Origin: Actinacidiphila sp965342175
Lineage (GTDB): Bacteria; Actinomycetota; Actinomycetes; Streptomycetales; Streptomycetaceae
Assembly (NCBI RefSeq): GCF_965342175.1
Contig: NZ_CBDRBL010000015.1
Coordinates: 1-64,000, forward strand
Length of the DNA: 64,000 bases
Reading direction: 5' to 3'
The notes under the pieces: model-generated
Database searches by the model: none
What the model was told of the DNA's origin: nothing
What the model saw: the letters and a program-made list of their open reading frames with translations, nothing else
Part shown: positions 43,544-51,670 of the stretch, piece after piece
Numbering within the stretch: position 1 is the stretch's first letter
Layout: each line of letters begins with the position of its first letter
Position numbers and translations under genes: made by a program

Positions 43544-44986
43544 TTACGGGGCGTTCTCCGGCAGCGGTCCGGCGGTCCCGGCGGGCATGGACGCGTCCCA
43601 TGGGTTCCACCGCTCCTGCCGGTCCCCCACGTCCCCGGCGGACTCCCGGCGCTGGCGCGGCAGAAGGGGCAGCGGGGCGGGTCGCGGGGTCGGCTGCGGC
43701 ACGGGCTGGAAGGCGATGTCGTCACGGGCGCCGCCGACTTCGACCCGGGCCCGGGTCCCCCAGTTGGTGCGCCGCAGCGTCGCCAGGGACCACAGCCGCA
43801 GCGGCAGCAGCAGGCCGAGGTTGAGCAGGGCGTACAGCGGGGCGGCGAGGAAGGTCAGCACCCGGTCGGCGATCCGCACCTGCGCGGCGCCGCGCAGGTA
43901 GTGGACGGAGCGCACCCAGGCCATGACGCACATGTAGGCGAGGTAGCCGGCCAGCAGCGTCCAGCCCCGCGGGTGCGTCAGGACGGCGACGAGCGCGGCG
44001 AGCAGACCCGCGGTGAAGGCGACCCAGGTGACCAGTTCGACGAGGTTGAGCCACCAGTGCACGCGGCGCAACCGGAAGGTGGCGAGCAGCAGCACGCCCT
44101 CGCGGATGAACGACTTGCCCCAGCGGATCTGCTGGCGCACGTAGTGGCCGATGCGCTCGGGGACGTCGGTGTAGCCGACGGCCGAGGGCTGGATCAGGGA
44201 GAGCCCCTCGGTGAGGCAGTAGTACGTCAGGCGCCGGTCGTCGCCGAAGGTCGCGGGGCGGCCCAGGAAGCGCTGGCCGAGGAAGTCGTCGAGGTGCTTG
44301 CGGACGACCCACCCGCGGTACATGGCCAGCGAGCCGCAGGCGCAGAGCACCGAGCCCAGGCGCGAGTAGGCGACCCGTTCGCCGAGGAAGGCGTTGACGT
44401 ACCGCATGTCGATCAGACGCGTGAGGAGGTTGGCGCCGCGGTTGTGGGCGAGCACCAGCCCGGTGACGCACTGGACCCGGCGCTTGGCGAAGGGCCGGGC
44501 CAGTTCGGCGACGGCGTGCCGGTCGAGCAGCGTGTCGGAGTCGATGCAGAGGTAGACGTCCGCAAGCGGCTCCTGCCCGAAGCCCGCGGCGAGGCCGTGG
44601 CGCTTGCCGCGGTTGTCGGGGAACCGGACGAAGTCGAGGCGTACTCCCGCGCGCTGGAAGCGCGGGCGCAACTCCTCGGTCAGGGCCCGCGCCGACTGGT
44701 CCTTGGAGCAGTCGTCGACCACGGTGAGGGAGTGCGGCAGCAGTGTCTGCGCGAGGACCGACTCCAGGCAGCCGCGCAGCATCGCGGGGGCCTCGTTGTA
44801 GACCGTGATCACGCCGTGGATGCGGAGCCGGGACGCCGGCGTGTCGAAGACGCGTTCCGCACGGCGCCGCCGCCGGACGGACAGCAGCAGCTTGACGGCG
44901 AGGAGGGAGCCGACGGCCACTCCGTACCAGTGCACTTCACGCAGGGACCACGAGAAGTGGTCCCATGCGCCCGAGAGATCGAGCAT
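43544..44986 (-). CDS. Membrane glycosyltransferase family 2, processive synthase-like (480 aa)
   Basis: Probably synthesises and exports a beta-linked polysaccharide. One N-terminal helix (WYGVAVGSLLAVKLLLS) precedes the GT2 catalytic domain: GVITVYNEAPAMLRGCLESV, CIDSDTLLD (DxD), TFGDDRRLTYYCLTEG (general base region) and the processivity motif QQIRWGKSF. Three or four helices follow (VELVTWVAFTAGLLAALVAV and beyond). The shape is that of hyaluronan/cellulose/chitin synthases. I start at ATG 44986 after GGAGG 12 bp upstream; GTG 45019 is an alternative. With the downstream CBM/GH16-like gene it forms a possible polymer synthesis and trimming unit. Confidence 0.88.
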   Translation of the reverse strand: MLDLSGAWDHFSWSLREVHWYGVAVGSLLAVKLLLSVRRRRRAERVFDTPASRLRIHGVITVYNEAPAMLRGCLESVLAQTLLPHSLTVVDDCSKDQSARALTEELRPRFQRAGVRLDFVRFPDNRGKRHGLAAGFGQEPLADVYLCIDSDTLLDRHAVAELARPFAKRRVQCVTGLVLAHNRGANLLTRLIDMRYVNAFLGERVAYSRLGSVLCACGSLAMYRGWVVRKHLDDFLGQRFLGRPATFGDDRRLTYYCLTEGLSLIQPSAVGYTDVPERIGHYVRQQIRWGKSFIREGVLLLATFRLRRVHWWLNLVELVTWVAFTAGLLAALVAVLTHPRGWTLLAGYLAYMCVMAWVRSVHYLRGAAQVRIADRVLTFLAAPLYALLNLGLLLPLRLWSLATLRRTNWGTRARVEVGGARDDIAFQPVPQPTPRPAPLPLLPRQRRESAGDVGDRQERWNPWDASMPAGTAGPLPENAP

Positions 44987-45163
44987 GGGCAGTGGAGACC
45001 TCCGTGCGAACGCCCCCACCCGCCGACAGAATCATGAACGCGTGTTCTGCGGACGAAGGTAACTCGAACGGAAGACCCGCGAAAGATGCGTCTCCCGCAG
45101 ATTTCCCCTGGTACTCCGCAATCCGGCTCCCAGCGGCCCGATATGGACGAAGCAGACACCCCA

Positions 45164-45179
45164 TGTGAGAGTGCTCACA
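45164..45179. promoter_or_regulatory. Crp-like site TGTGA-N6-TCACA
   Basis: The sequence TGTGAGAGTGCTCACA is a perfect half-site pair with the classical 6-bp spacing. It lies 178 bp upstream of the glycosyltransferase start and just downstream of the STAS gene. Streptomyces Crp recognises closely related sequences. Confidence 0.55.
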
Positions 45180-45233
45180 GCACACTTGCCGGGTCCGCCC
45201 GCCCCCGGGAGTGGCAGGGGCCCGGGCAGCGCC

Positions 45234-45611
45234 TCAGGCCGACATCGGCCGCGCCGCGTCGTCGGTGGCGGCCGCCAGATCGGGGAAGACCTCGAAGAGC
45301 CGCCGCACGCCGAGCGCGGCCAGCACCCGGTTGACGTGGGCCACACCGTCGGAGGGACTGTTGCGCGGAAGGATCAGCCGCAGCTGCCCGGCACAGGACC
45401 GCATCAGCCGCCGGGCGGCGATCAGCACACCCACACCGCTGGAATCGCAGAAGTGGACCCCGGCCAGGTCGAGCACCACGCTGTGCCGCCCGTCGGCCAC
45501 CGCGTCGTGCACATGCTGGCGCACCACCGGCGCCGTCACGAGATCCATCTCTCCCGAGACCGTCAGGATCAGCCATTCGTCCCGTTCGTCCCGCGACACC
45601 TGCAATGCCAC
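45234..45611 (-). CDS. STAS-domain anti-anti-sigma factor (125 aa)
   Basis: A SpoIIAA/RsbV-like protein. The phosphorylation loop FCDSSGVGVLIAARRL contains Asp56-Ser57-Ser58-Gly59, the serine that a partner anti-sigma kinase would phosphorylate. The flanking strands (EWLILTVSGEMDLVTAPVVR, SVVLDLAGVH) complete the fold. The partner kinase is not adjacent; the RsbW-like protein encoded at 39.6 kb is a candidate. The start at ATG 45611 is the first of the frame. Confidence 0.93.
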   Translation of the reverse strand: MALQVSRDERDEWLILTVSGEMDLVTAPVVRQHVHDAVADGRHSVVLDLAGVHFCDSSGVGVLIAARRLMRSCAGQLRLILPRNSPSDGVAHVNRVLAALGVRRLFEVFPDLAAATDDAARPMSA

Positions 45612-45839
45612 TGTCTGGCCCTTCTCCCGGCAGCGGTCGTACAGACCCTATGCCCCGCCCGCGCCGCTTCCCCGCAATGTTCCGGTCACACCCGGGTAAC
45701 GCATTACCAGAACCGATCAGTTGTGGCAGAAGGTTGCCGCAAGGCGTCCTCCGTGGCAGCCATCGGCGGATACATTCGATCCGAGGCAGTACGACCGTAG
45801 TAAGGCGGCGCCACAAGACCGCGACGAGGGGGAGACGCG

Positions 45840-46388
45840 ATGGCAGCATCCGCACCACCCCGCTGGGACCGCACCATGCAGCAGCGGCTCGCGCGCGGCG
45901 AGGAGGCCGCCCTCGGGGAGCTCTACGACCGCTACGCCACCCTCGTGCACGGCCTCGCCCACCGCGTCATGGACGACGAGGAGGCCGCCGCCCAGATCAC
46001 CCGTGAGGTCTTCGGCTATGTCTGGGAGAACCCGGACGCCTACAACCCCAAGCGGGGTTCGCTGCGCTCCTGGATCGCCGGCCTCGCCCAGCGGCAGGCC
46101 GTCCACCGGCTGCGCCAGGCCGAGAACCGCGGGACGGGCAGCCCGGAGCAGGTCGAGGCGCGGATCCGCGAGGCCTCGGAGGCCGCCCGCGCCGACTACA
46201 TCGTGACCTCCATGCCCGCCCCCCTGCGCCAGGCCCTCGACCTCGCCTACCGCCGCCGCATGGACTACCGCGAGGCGGCCGCCGACCTCGGCGTCACCGA
46301 GGACGAGGCGCGCCGCCGCCTGCGCCTCGGGCTCCAGTTGCTGTCCACCGCCGTGCAGGACCCCTCGCCCCTGGGCAGGTCCCTGTGA
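45840..46388 (+). CDS. ECF-type RNA polymerase sigma factor (182 aa)
   Basis: Region 2 is present (LGELYDRYATLVHGLAHRVM, QITREVFGYVWENPDAYNPK, GSLRSWIAGLAQRQAVHRLR). Region 4 is APLRQALDLAYRRRMDYREA and AADLGVTEDEARRRLRLGLQ. The GTG start of the following anti-sigma-like gene overlaps this stop by 4 bp. The ATG at 45840 follows GGGGGAGACGCG. The composition resembles SigK/SigX-like factors of Streptomyces, but the group cannot be fixed from sequence alone. Confidence 0.92.
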   Translation: MAASAPPRWDRTMQQRLARGEEAALGELYDRYATLVHGLAHRVMDDEEAAAQITREVFGYVWENPDAYNPKRGSLRSWIAGLAQRQAVHRLRQAENRGTGSPEQVEARIREASEAARADYIVTSMPAPLRQALDLAYRRRMDYREAAADLGVTEDEARRRLRLGLQLLSTAVQDPSPLGRSL

Positions 46389-47761
46389 ACGGACCTGCCG
46401 GCAACGGCGAGCACCCGCCTGGGACGAATCTGCCCAGGGTGCCCATGCCTCGCGTCGCCGCCGAGGACGGCCCGCTGCCGCGGATCGCCCCCTCGCCCGC
46501 GCCGCCGGACGCGCCCGCGCGCACCGCGGTGGAGGCGGCCGAGTCGGCACGGGCGCACCAGGCGCGGGAGCCGGAGCACACGTCGGAGGAGGAAGCGCAG
46601 GAGGGGCAGAAGGCGGTGCTCGAGCCGGTGCGGAAACCCGCGCTCGAGCCCGTGCGGCCCGAGGCCCGGCCATACGACCACCGTGTGCTGCGCTCCCTGC
46701 TGGGCGCGTGGGCGCTGTCGGCCTGCTCCCGCGAGGAGGCCGGCGCCGTCGAGGCCCACCTCGCCGACTGCGCGCCCTGCGCCGACGAGGCGGATCGACT
46801 GCGGCGCGCGGTGGGCCTGCTGCACCAGGAGGAGTCCTCCCTCGACCTCGACCCGCTGCTGCGCGCCCGCGTACTGGAGGGATGCCTGGGCCGCCGTCCC
46901 GCCCGCATACCCGTCCCCGAGTGGGCCGCGCCGTACGACGCGGAGACCGCCCGCCTCGACGCGCTCCTCGCCGACCTCGGCGAGCCGGAGTGGGACATGC
47001 CCGTCCGGCTCGTCTGGGCCGGCGGGGCGCGTGAGCTCACGCTCTGCGGCGTCCTCGCGCATCTCGGCTCCGTGGACGGCATCGTGGCCACCGCCCTCGG
47101 CCTCGACGACCCGCTGGGTCCCGGGGCGCCGCACACCCGCCTGGAACGCACCGAACTCGCCGGCCGGCGCTGCCGCCGCCACACGCACCCCTTCGTCCGC
47201 AACAAGTGGCGCACCCAGACGCGGGACGTCGTCCGGACCCTGTCCCTCGCCGGCTCCGGGACGGGCGGGATGCCCGTGGACTTCTCCGACGCCGTCGTGC
47301 CGATGCGGGACGCCCTGATCGACCGAGCCTTCGAGTGCTGGATCCACGCCGAGGACATCGCACAGGCCCTGGACTACCCCGAGTACGGGCCGCCGGCGGC
47401 GCCGCACCTCAACCGCATGATCGACCTCACGGCCCGGATGCTGCCCACCGCCCTGGCCGCCCTGCGCCAGGCGGGGCTGGCCGAGTCCCCCACCCGTCTC
47501 GTCCCGGCCGGGACCCCCGGTCGCACCCTCGACCTCCACGTCGAGGGGGCCGGCGGCGGCCATTGGTACATCTGCCTGGACTCGCCCGGCGCGATCGGCA
47601 CCCCCGAGACGGTCGTCGCCGAGATCGCCGTCGACCAGCTCGACTTCTGCCAGCTGGCCGCCGGCCATGTCTCCCCCGACCGCATCGCCGCGGGGCGCGA
47701 GGGCGACAGCGCGGCGATCCAGGACGTCCTGCACGCCACGGCATCGTTGTCACGCCTCTAG
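46385..47761 (+). CDS. Zinc-finger anti-sigma-like protein with mycothiol-dependent isomerase domain (458 aa)
   Basis: Starts at GTG 46385, overlapping the sigma-factor stop. A 95-residue low-complexity acidic start is followed by a zinc-finger anti-sigma domain near residues 98-140: ALSACSREEAGAVEAHLADC, then APCADEADRL, giving the HxxxCxxC pattern. The C-terminal 300 residues match the MDMPI_N/DinB-type fold of mycothiol-dependent proteins (LTLCGVLAHLGSVDGIVATA, FECWIHAEDIAQALDYPEYG). The order fits a soluble redox-type anti-sigma factor for the coupled ECF sigma. No membrane helix is present. Confidence 0.85.
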   Translation: MNGPAGNGEHPPGTNLPRVPMPRVAAEDGPLPRIAPSPAPPDAPARTAVEAAESARAHQAREPEHTSEEEAQEGQKAVLEPVRKPALEPVRPEARPYDHRVLRSLLGAWALSACSREEAGAVEAHLADCAPCADEADRLRRAVGLLHQEESSLDLDPLLRARVLEGCLGRRPARIPVPEWAAPYDAETARLDALLADLGEPEWDMPVRLVWAGGARELTLCGVLAHLGSVDGIVATALGLDDPLGPGAPHTRLERTELAGRRCRRHTHPFVRNKWRTQTRDVVRTLSLAGSGTGGMPVDFSDAVVPMRDALIDRAFECWIHAEDIAQALDYPEYGPPAAPHLNRMIDLTARMLPTALAALRQAGLAESPTRLVPAGTPGRTLDLHVEGAGGGHWYICLDSPGAIGTPETVVAEIAVDQLDFCQLAAGHVSPDRIAAGREGDSAAIQDVLHATASLSRL

Positions 47762-48216
47762 ATGATCAATTCCAAGGGGTGGGGGCGGGCATGAGCACGA
47801 GGGCGCCCAAGATCGTTTTGTGACGAACTCCCTGGACACCCCCGCAACCGCACTCCGCACCGACCACCGACGACCCGCTGAAGGGGCGTCCGGACCTGGG
47901 CCATGGCGGCCGCAGGTCGGGCTGAACCGGTCTGGAGACCGGGATCGGGGGGCCGGCGTCTGCAGCGGATCGGCCGGACGCGAAGCACCCGGTCGGGGCC
48001 ACCGGGGCGCCCGGCGCGGCGAGGGGCCGCGCCGGACCCGCCCATCCTCGCGGCCCCGAGGTCGCGCGGATAGGCGGGCCGGCGTCGCGGGCCGATGGCT
48101 CTCGCCCGGCGGCGTTGTCGTCGGTCGCCGCAGCTCCGCTGCGTCTCCCTTCTCCGCCTTGCCGGACTCGGCCCTCGACCCGCTCCTTTCTCCACCCCGC
48201 CTATCCGCGCGACCTC
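47762..48216. other. 455 bp with a long-range inverted repeat, no clear gene
   Basis: The sequence holds a 10-codon micro-ORF (47791-47823) and a perfect 21-bp inverted repeat (48058-48078 with 48196-48216) bracketing a 117-bp segment. Other frames are low-complexity shadows. Confidence 0.55.
48058..48216 (-). repeat. Perfect 21-bp inverted repeat, arms 117 bp apart
   Basis: Left arm 48058-48078 contains GAGGTCGCGCGGATAGGC; the right arm 48196-48216 is its exact complement and abuts the stop codon of the ABC permease gene. A degenerate third copy lies near 48034-48046. It could be a terminator or the edge of a small mobile repeat. Confidence 0.8.
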
Positions 48217-49782
48217 TTACTTGCTCACGGCCGTGAGCACCTCCGGCAGGCGGCCCAGCAGGCGGGGCGCCGCCGTGCGGACCCCCAGCACCGCGACCGC
48301 GGCGCCGTAGAGGCAGCCCAGCGGCAGGAGCAGCCACAGCGCGCCGTGCCGGCCCGTGACGTGCAGCCAGATCAGCAGGCCCAGCAGGGGAAGCGTGAGC
48401 GTCGCGCCCGTCAGCGCGCCCCCGACGGCGCCGATCCAGGCCAGGCCGGTCTGGCCCGGCGCGGCGGCGCTGCCGAAGCGGCTCTCGTGCGGCATGGAGT
48501 AGGGGAAGCGCACGCTCGCCCACGCGCCGGTGGCGACCAGCGCCCCCAGCAGGGCGAAAGAGAGCCCGAGCGTCTCGGCCGCCGCCTCGGCCCGCCCCAG
48601 CAGGAGGGCCGAGCCGAGGGTGACGACCGCGACGTACGGGACGCCGACCACCGCGATCGCCAGAGCGCGCCCGCGCAGTTCCGCGTACGCGTCCGCGCGG
48701 GAGGAGATGGTCGCCGCGACGGTCCAGAAGGCGGAACCGTCCATGCCGAACTGGTTGTACATCTGCAGCCCGAGCAGCCCGGCCGCCCAGAAGGCGGTGT
48801 AGACGCTGCCGTTCTGGATCGCCGAGGCCAGCGGCAGCAGCAGTCCCACCGCCAGCGCGGTGGCCCAGGCGGCCTTGGTCCGCGGATCGCGCCACGCGTA
48901 GCGGAACTGGCGCTCCATGACGGTGCCGGTGCGTCCCCCCGGGAGGAACCGGAACCGGGACGCGCGGACGCTCGACGGGGCCGCCTGCAGCGTGGAGGCG
49001 TCCGGCCGGGTCATGAGCCGGTCCAGACTGGTGTGCCACCAGACGAGCACCAGGCCCAGCACGGCGGCGCTCCACGCGAGTTCGGCCGCCGCGAGCCCGT
49101 ACGAGCCCTCCGCCACCGAGCGCACCGCGTCGAGCGCCGACGCCGGCGGCACCCAGCGCAGCACGGCGGTGAAGGCGCCGAACCGCTCCAGACCGTGCCC
49201 GGAGGCGAGCGCGTTGACGGCCAGGCTGATCGACTGACCGCCCACCGCGATCAGCACGCCGCTGAGCACGGCCAGGTCGCGCCCCCTACGGCTGGTCAGC
49301 AGCCGGGTGTTGGCCGCGGCGACGGCCCGGGCCAGGGCGACGCACAGCAGCACGGCGAGCGGCACCGCGAGCACCGCGGCCACCACCGAGGCGGCGCCCG
49401 CCACCACGGACACCGCCGCGCCGGCCGTCACCAGGAGCGTCAGCAGCGGCCCGACGCCGACCAGCGAGGACACCAGCAGCGCCCTGATCAGCGGCGCGGG
49501 CCGCAGCGGCAGCATGGCCAGCCGGGTCGGGTCGAGGGTGTCGTCACCGCCGAACACGAACAGCGGCATCACGGCCCAGCCGACCCCGAACACCACCCCG
49601 ACCCCGATGGCCGCGGACGGCGCGTACGCGTTCCCGCGCAGGGCGACGAGCCCCACGGCCATACCCAGCGCGTACAGCAGCGCCACCACGGTGCCGATGA
49701 TCCAGCCGACCCGGCGGCCGGTGGACTGGCGCAACCCGTTGCGGAGCAGCGACAGCTTGAGCCGTACGAAGGTGCCGGTCAC
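48217..49782 (-). CDS. ABC transporter permease (521 aa)
   Basis: An ABC exporter membrane subunit with about twelve hydrophobic segments, e.g. VGWIIGTVVALLYALGMAVG, LLTLLVTAGAAVSVVAGAA, WAAGLLGLQMYNQFGMDGSA and LWLLLPLGCLYGAAVAVLGV. The GTG start overlaps the stop of the ATPase gene by 4 bp (GTGA), so the pair forms one transporter. It belongs to the large bacitracin/ABC-2 type permeases of actinobacteria. The substrate is unknown; drug or lipid export is usual for this type. Confidence 0.85.
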   Translation of the reverse strand: MTGTFVRLKLSLLRNGLRQSTGRRVGWIIGTVVALLYALGMAVGLVALRGNAYAPSAAIGVGVVFGVGWAVMPLFVFGGDDTLDPTRLAMLPLRPAPLIRALLVSSLVGVGPLLTLLVTAGAAVSVVAGAASVVAAVLAVPLAVLLCVALARAVAAANTRLLTSRRGRDLAVLSGVLIAVGGQSISLAVNALASGHGLERFGAFTAVLRWVPPASALDAVRSVAEGSYGLAAAELAWSAAVLGLVLVWWHTSLDRLMTRPDASTLQAAPSSVRASRFRFLPGGRTGTVMERQFRYAWRDPRTKAAWATALAVGLLLPLASAIQNGSVYTAFWAAGLLGLQMYNQFGMDGSAFWTVAATISSRADAYAELRGRALAIAVVGVPYVAVVTLGSALLLGRAEAAAETLGLSFALLGALVATGAWASVRFPYSMPHESRFGSAAAPGQTGLAWIGAVGGALTGATLTLPLLGLLIWLHVTGRHGALWLLLPLGCLYGAAVAVLGVRTAAPRLLGRLPEVLTAVSK

Positions 49783-50690
49783 GACCGGCCCGCCGCGGCC
49801 GGTCCGTCCGCACCCTCCGCGCCCTTCGCGCCCTTCGCGCCATCTGCGCCCTTCGCGCCGTCTGCGGCGTCCGCAGCGCCCGCGCCTCCGGCGCCCCGCG
49901 CCGCCCTCGCCTCGGTCCCGCCGAGCCAGTCCAGTTCCTGACCCGGTCCGCGGTCACGGGCGCCCACCAGCGTCAGGAAGGCGTCCTGCAGCGTCGCTTC
50001 CTGCCCGCGCACCTCGGCGAGCGGTCCCTGGGCCACGATCCGCCCGGCGGCCATCACCGCCACCCAGTCGCACAGGCTCTCCACCAGTTCCATGACGTGC
50101 GAGGAGAAGACGACCGTCGCCCCGGACGAGGTGTAGCGCTCCAGCACCCCGCGGATCCCCTGGGCGGAGACGGGGTCGACCCCCTCGAAGGGCTCGTCCA
50201 GGAAGAGCACCTCGGGGTTGTGCAGCAGCGCGGCGGCCAGGCCGATCTTCTTGCGCATGCCCGTCGAGTAGTCGACGACGAGCTTGCCGGCGGCGCCGGC
50301 CAGGTCGAGGACGTCGAGCAACTGGGCGGCGCGGCGGTCGGTCTCCGCGCCCGGCATGCCCCGCAGCCGGCCGGTGTAGGCGAGCAGTTCGCGGCCGGTG
50401 AGCCGTTCGAACAGCCGCAGACCCTCCGGCAGCACGCCGATGCGGGCCTTCACGGCGACCGGATCCCGCCAGACATCGGCGCCGCCGACCTCGATGAGGC
50501 CGTGGTCGGGCCGCAGCAGCCCGGTCACCATCGACAGGGTCGTGGTCTTGCCCGCCCCGTTCGGCCCCACCAGTCCCACGAAGTGCCCCGCGGGCAGTGT
50601 GAGATCGATCCCGTCGACGGCGACCTGCCCCCCGAAGCGTTTCGACAGTCCCTGAACGCGCACGGCGGGAGCGGCAGATGTGTGCGGCAT
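49779..50690 (-). CDS. ABC transporter ATP-binding protein with repeat-rich tail (303 aa)
   Basis: A full ATPase domain: Walker A GPNGAGKTTT (about residues 41-50), signature YSTGMRKKIGLAAALL, Walker B EVLFLDEPFEGVDP and the H-loop SSHVMELVE. The C-terminal 50 residues are a low-complexity GA/DA/KG tail (GAKGADGAKGAKGAEGADGP) encoded by hexanucleotide-like tandem repeats around 49815-49890. The tail is probably disordered and not needed for catalysis. It is coupled to the permease gene. Confidence 0.93.
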   Translation of the reverse strand: MPHTSAAPAVRVQGLSKRFGGQVAVDGIDLTLPAGHFVGLVGPNGAGKTTTLSMVTGLLRPDHGLIEVGGADVWRDPVAVKARIGVLPEGLRLFERLTGRELLAYTGRLRGMPGAETDRRAAQLLDVLDLAGAAGKLVVDYSTGMRKKIGLAAALLHNPEVLFLDEPFEGVDPVSAQGIRGVLERYTSSGATVVFSSHVMELVESLCDWVAVMAAGRIVAQGPLAEVRGQEATLQDAFLTLVGARDRGPGQELDWLGGTEARAARGAGGAGAADAADGAKGADGAKGAKGAEGADGPAAAGRS

Positions 50691-50724
50691 CCGGCCACCC
50701 TATGCCGAAGGGGGTACCGCCTGG

Positions 50725-51420
50725 CTAGCGGTTGCGCCCACATGCATAGGCGAGGGGGGAGATCAACTCGTCGGTGTCCGGCAGCCACCGGTTGAGGTCC
50801 GTGGGCTGGCGCACCCACTGGACGACGCCCCCGGTGCCGAGCCGCGTGGGCGGCGCCGGGACCCAGTCGCCGTCCCCTCGGACCACCAGGTCGAGCGAGG
50901 AGGGCGCCCAGCCGAGCCGGCGGAGCAGGCCCGGCGCCTTGGCGGCGGCCCCGGGCAGCACGAAGAAGATCATGCGGCGGGACGGCGTCCCGAGGACCGG
51001 GCCGAGCGGCAGTTCCATACGCTCCATACGGGCCAGCGCCAGGCAGCCGGCGTCCTCCGGGACGTCGATCGCGTCGAAGGTGCGCCCGGTGGGGAGCAGG
51101 ACCGACGCGTGCGGGTGCCGCAGCCACATCCTGCGGACCGCGGGACCGCTCCCGCTCGCTTCACCCGCCCAGTCCGGGCCTGTCGGGTGCGCCCCGGGCG
51201 CCGGGCAGCCGGCGTCGCCGCAGGAGCAGCGCGCGGCGCGGGGACCCCCGCCCAAGGGGGCGGCGTCCTCGACGAGCCAGGCACCGGGCAGTACGTCCCA
51301 GTGCCGCTCCTCCGCGTACCGGACGGCGGCGTCGAGGAGTTGGCCGGCGCTCCGCCGCGGGGCCGGGACGGTGTGTTCCACAGGGCCGCGCACGTCTTTC
51401 ACGTCTTTCACGACCTTCAC
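50725..51420 (-). CDS. Bifunctional primase/polymerase-domain protein (231 aa)
   Basis: An actinobacterial prim-pol-like protein. After a repetitive KVVKDVKDV start, the fold begins with LLDAAVRYAEERHWDVLPGA. A cysteine cluster CSCGDAGCPAPGAHPTGPDW matches the family's metal site, and DAIDVPEDAG carries the D-x-D-like pair of the polymerase centre. The C-terminus (LGWAPSSLDLVVRGDGDWVP) fits the family's end. Most Streptomyces carry one or two such chromosomal genes of unknown function, distinct from plasmid-encoded prim-pol proteins. Confidence 0.85.
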   Translation of the reverse strand: MKVVKDVKDVRGPVEHTVPAPRRSAGQLLDAAVRYAEERHWDVLPGAWLVEDAAPLGGGPRAARCSCGDAGCPAPGAHPTGPDWAGEASGSGPAVRRMWLRHPHASVLLPTGRTFDAIDVPEDAGCLALARMERMELPLGPVLGTPSRRMIFFVLPGAAAKAPGLLRRLGWAPSSLDLVVRGDGDWVPAPPTRLGTGGVVQWVRQPTDLNRWLPDTDELISPLAYACGRNR

Positions 51421-51562
51421 AACTGCGCTGCCCAGCGCGGGTTACGGGCGGTGACGCCCCGGCCTCGCGGCTCATGGCGGGCGCATGGGAGCACGAGCGG
51501 GGGCGCGCGGTGGAGGAGGTCCGGCATCCGGGTAGTCACCCATGGGTGTGTAAGCATGCATC

Positions 51563-51590
51563 GCTCCGCAAATAATGTCGTTTGCGGGGC
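51563..51590. promoter_or_regulatory. Inverted repeat with AT-rich centre before the NsdA-like gene
   Basis: Arms GCTCCGCAAA (51563-51572) and TTTGCGGGGC (51581-51590) match at 9 of 10 positions around an 8-bp AT-richer spacer, 81 bp upstream of the start. The inner seven pairs (CCGCAAA/TTTGCGG) are perfect. Likely an operator. Confidence 0.6.
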
Positions 51591-51670
51591 ATTTGGAGGG
51601 CGCGTACCGGGAAGGGGTCTGCAGGAACGGAATCCCCAGTTCCGAAAGTGGCAGCTGCGAGGGGGAGCCC

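Noticed and set aside
41879..45037. 1052-codon plus-strand frame
   Set aside because: Runs antisense through two clearly real genes (GH16-like and GT2); no RBS and no recognisable domain.
50725..51420. Plasmid or integrative-element marker (prim-pol)
   Set aside because: Prim-pol domains occur on actinomycete plasmids, but this short chromosomal form is common in Streptomyces and no replication, transfer or integrase genes surround it.
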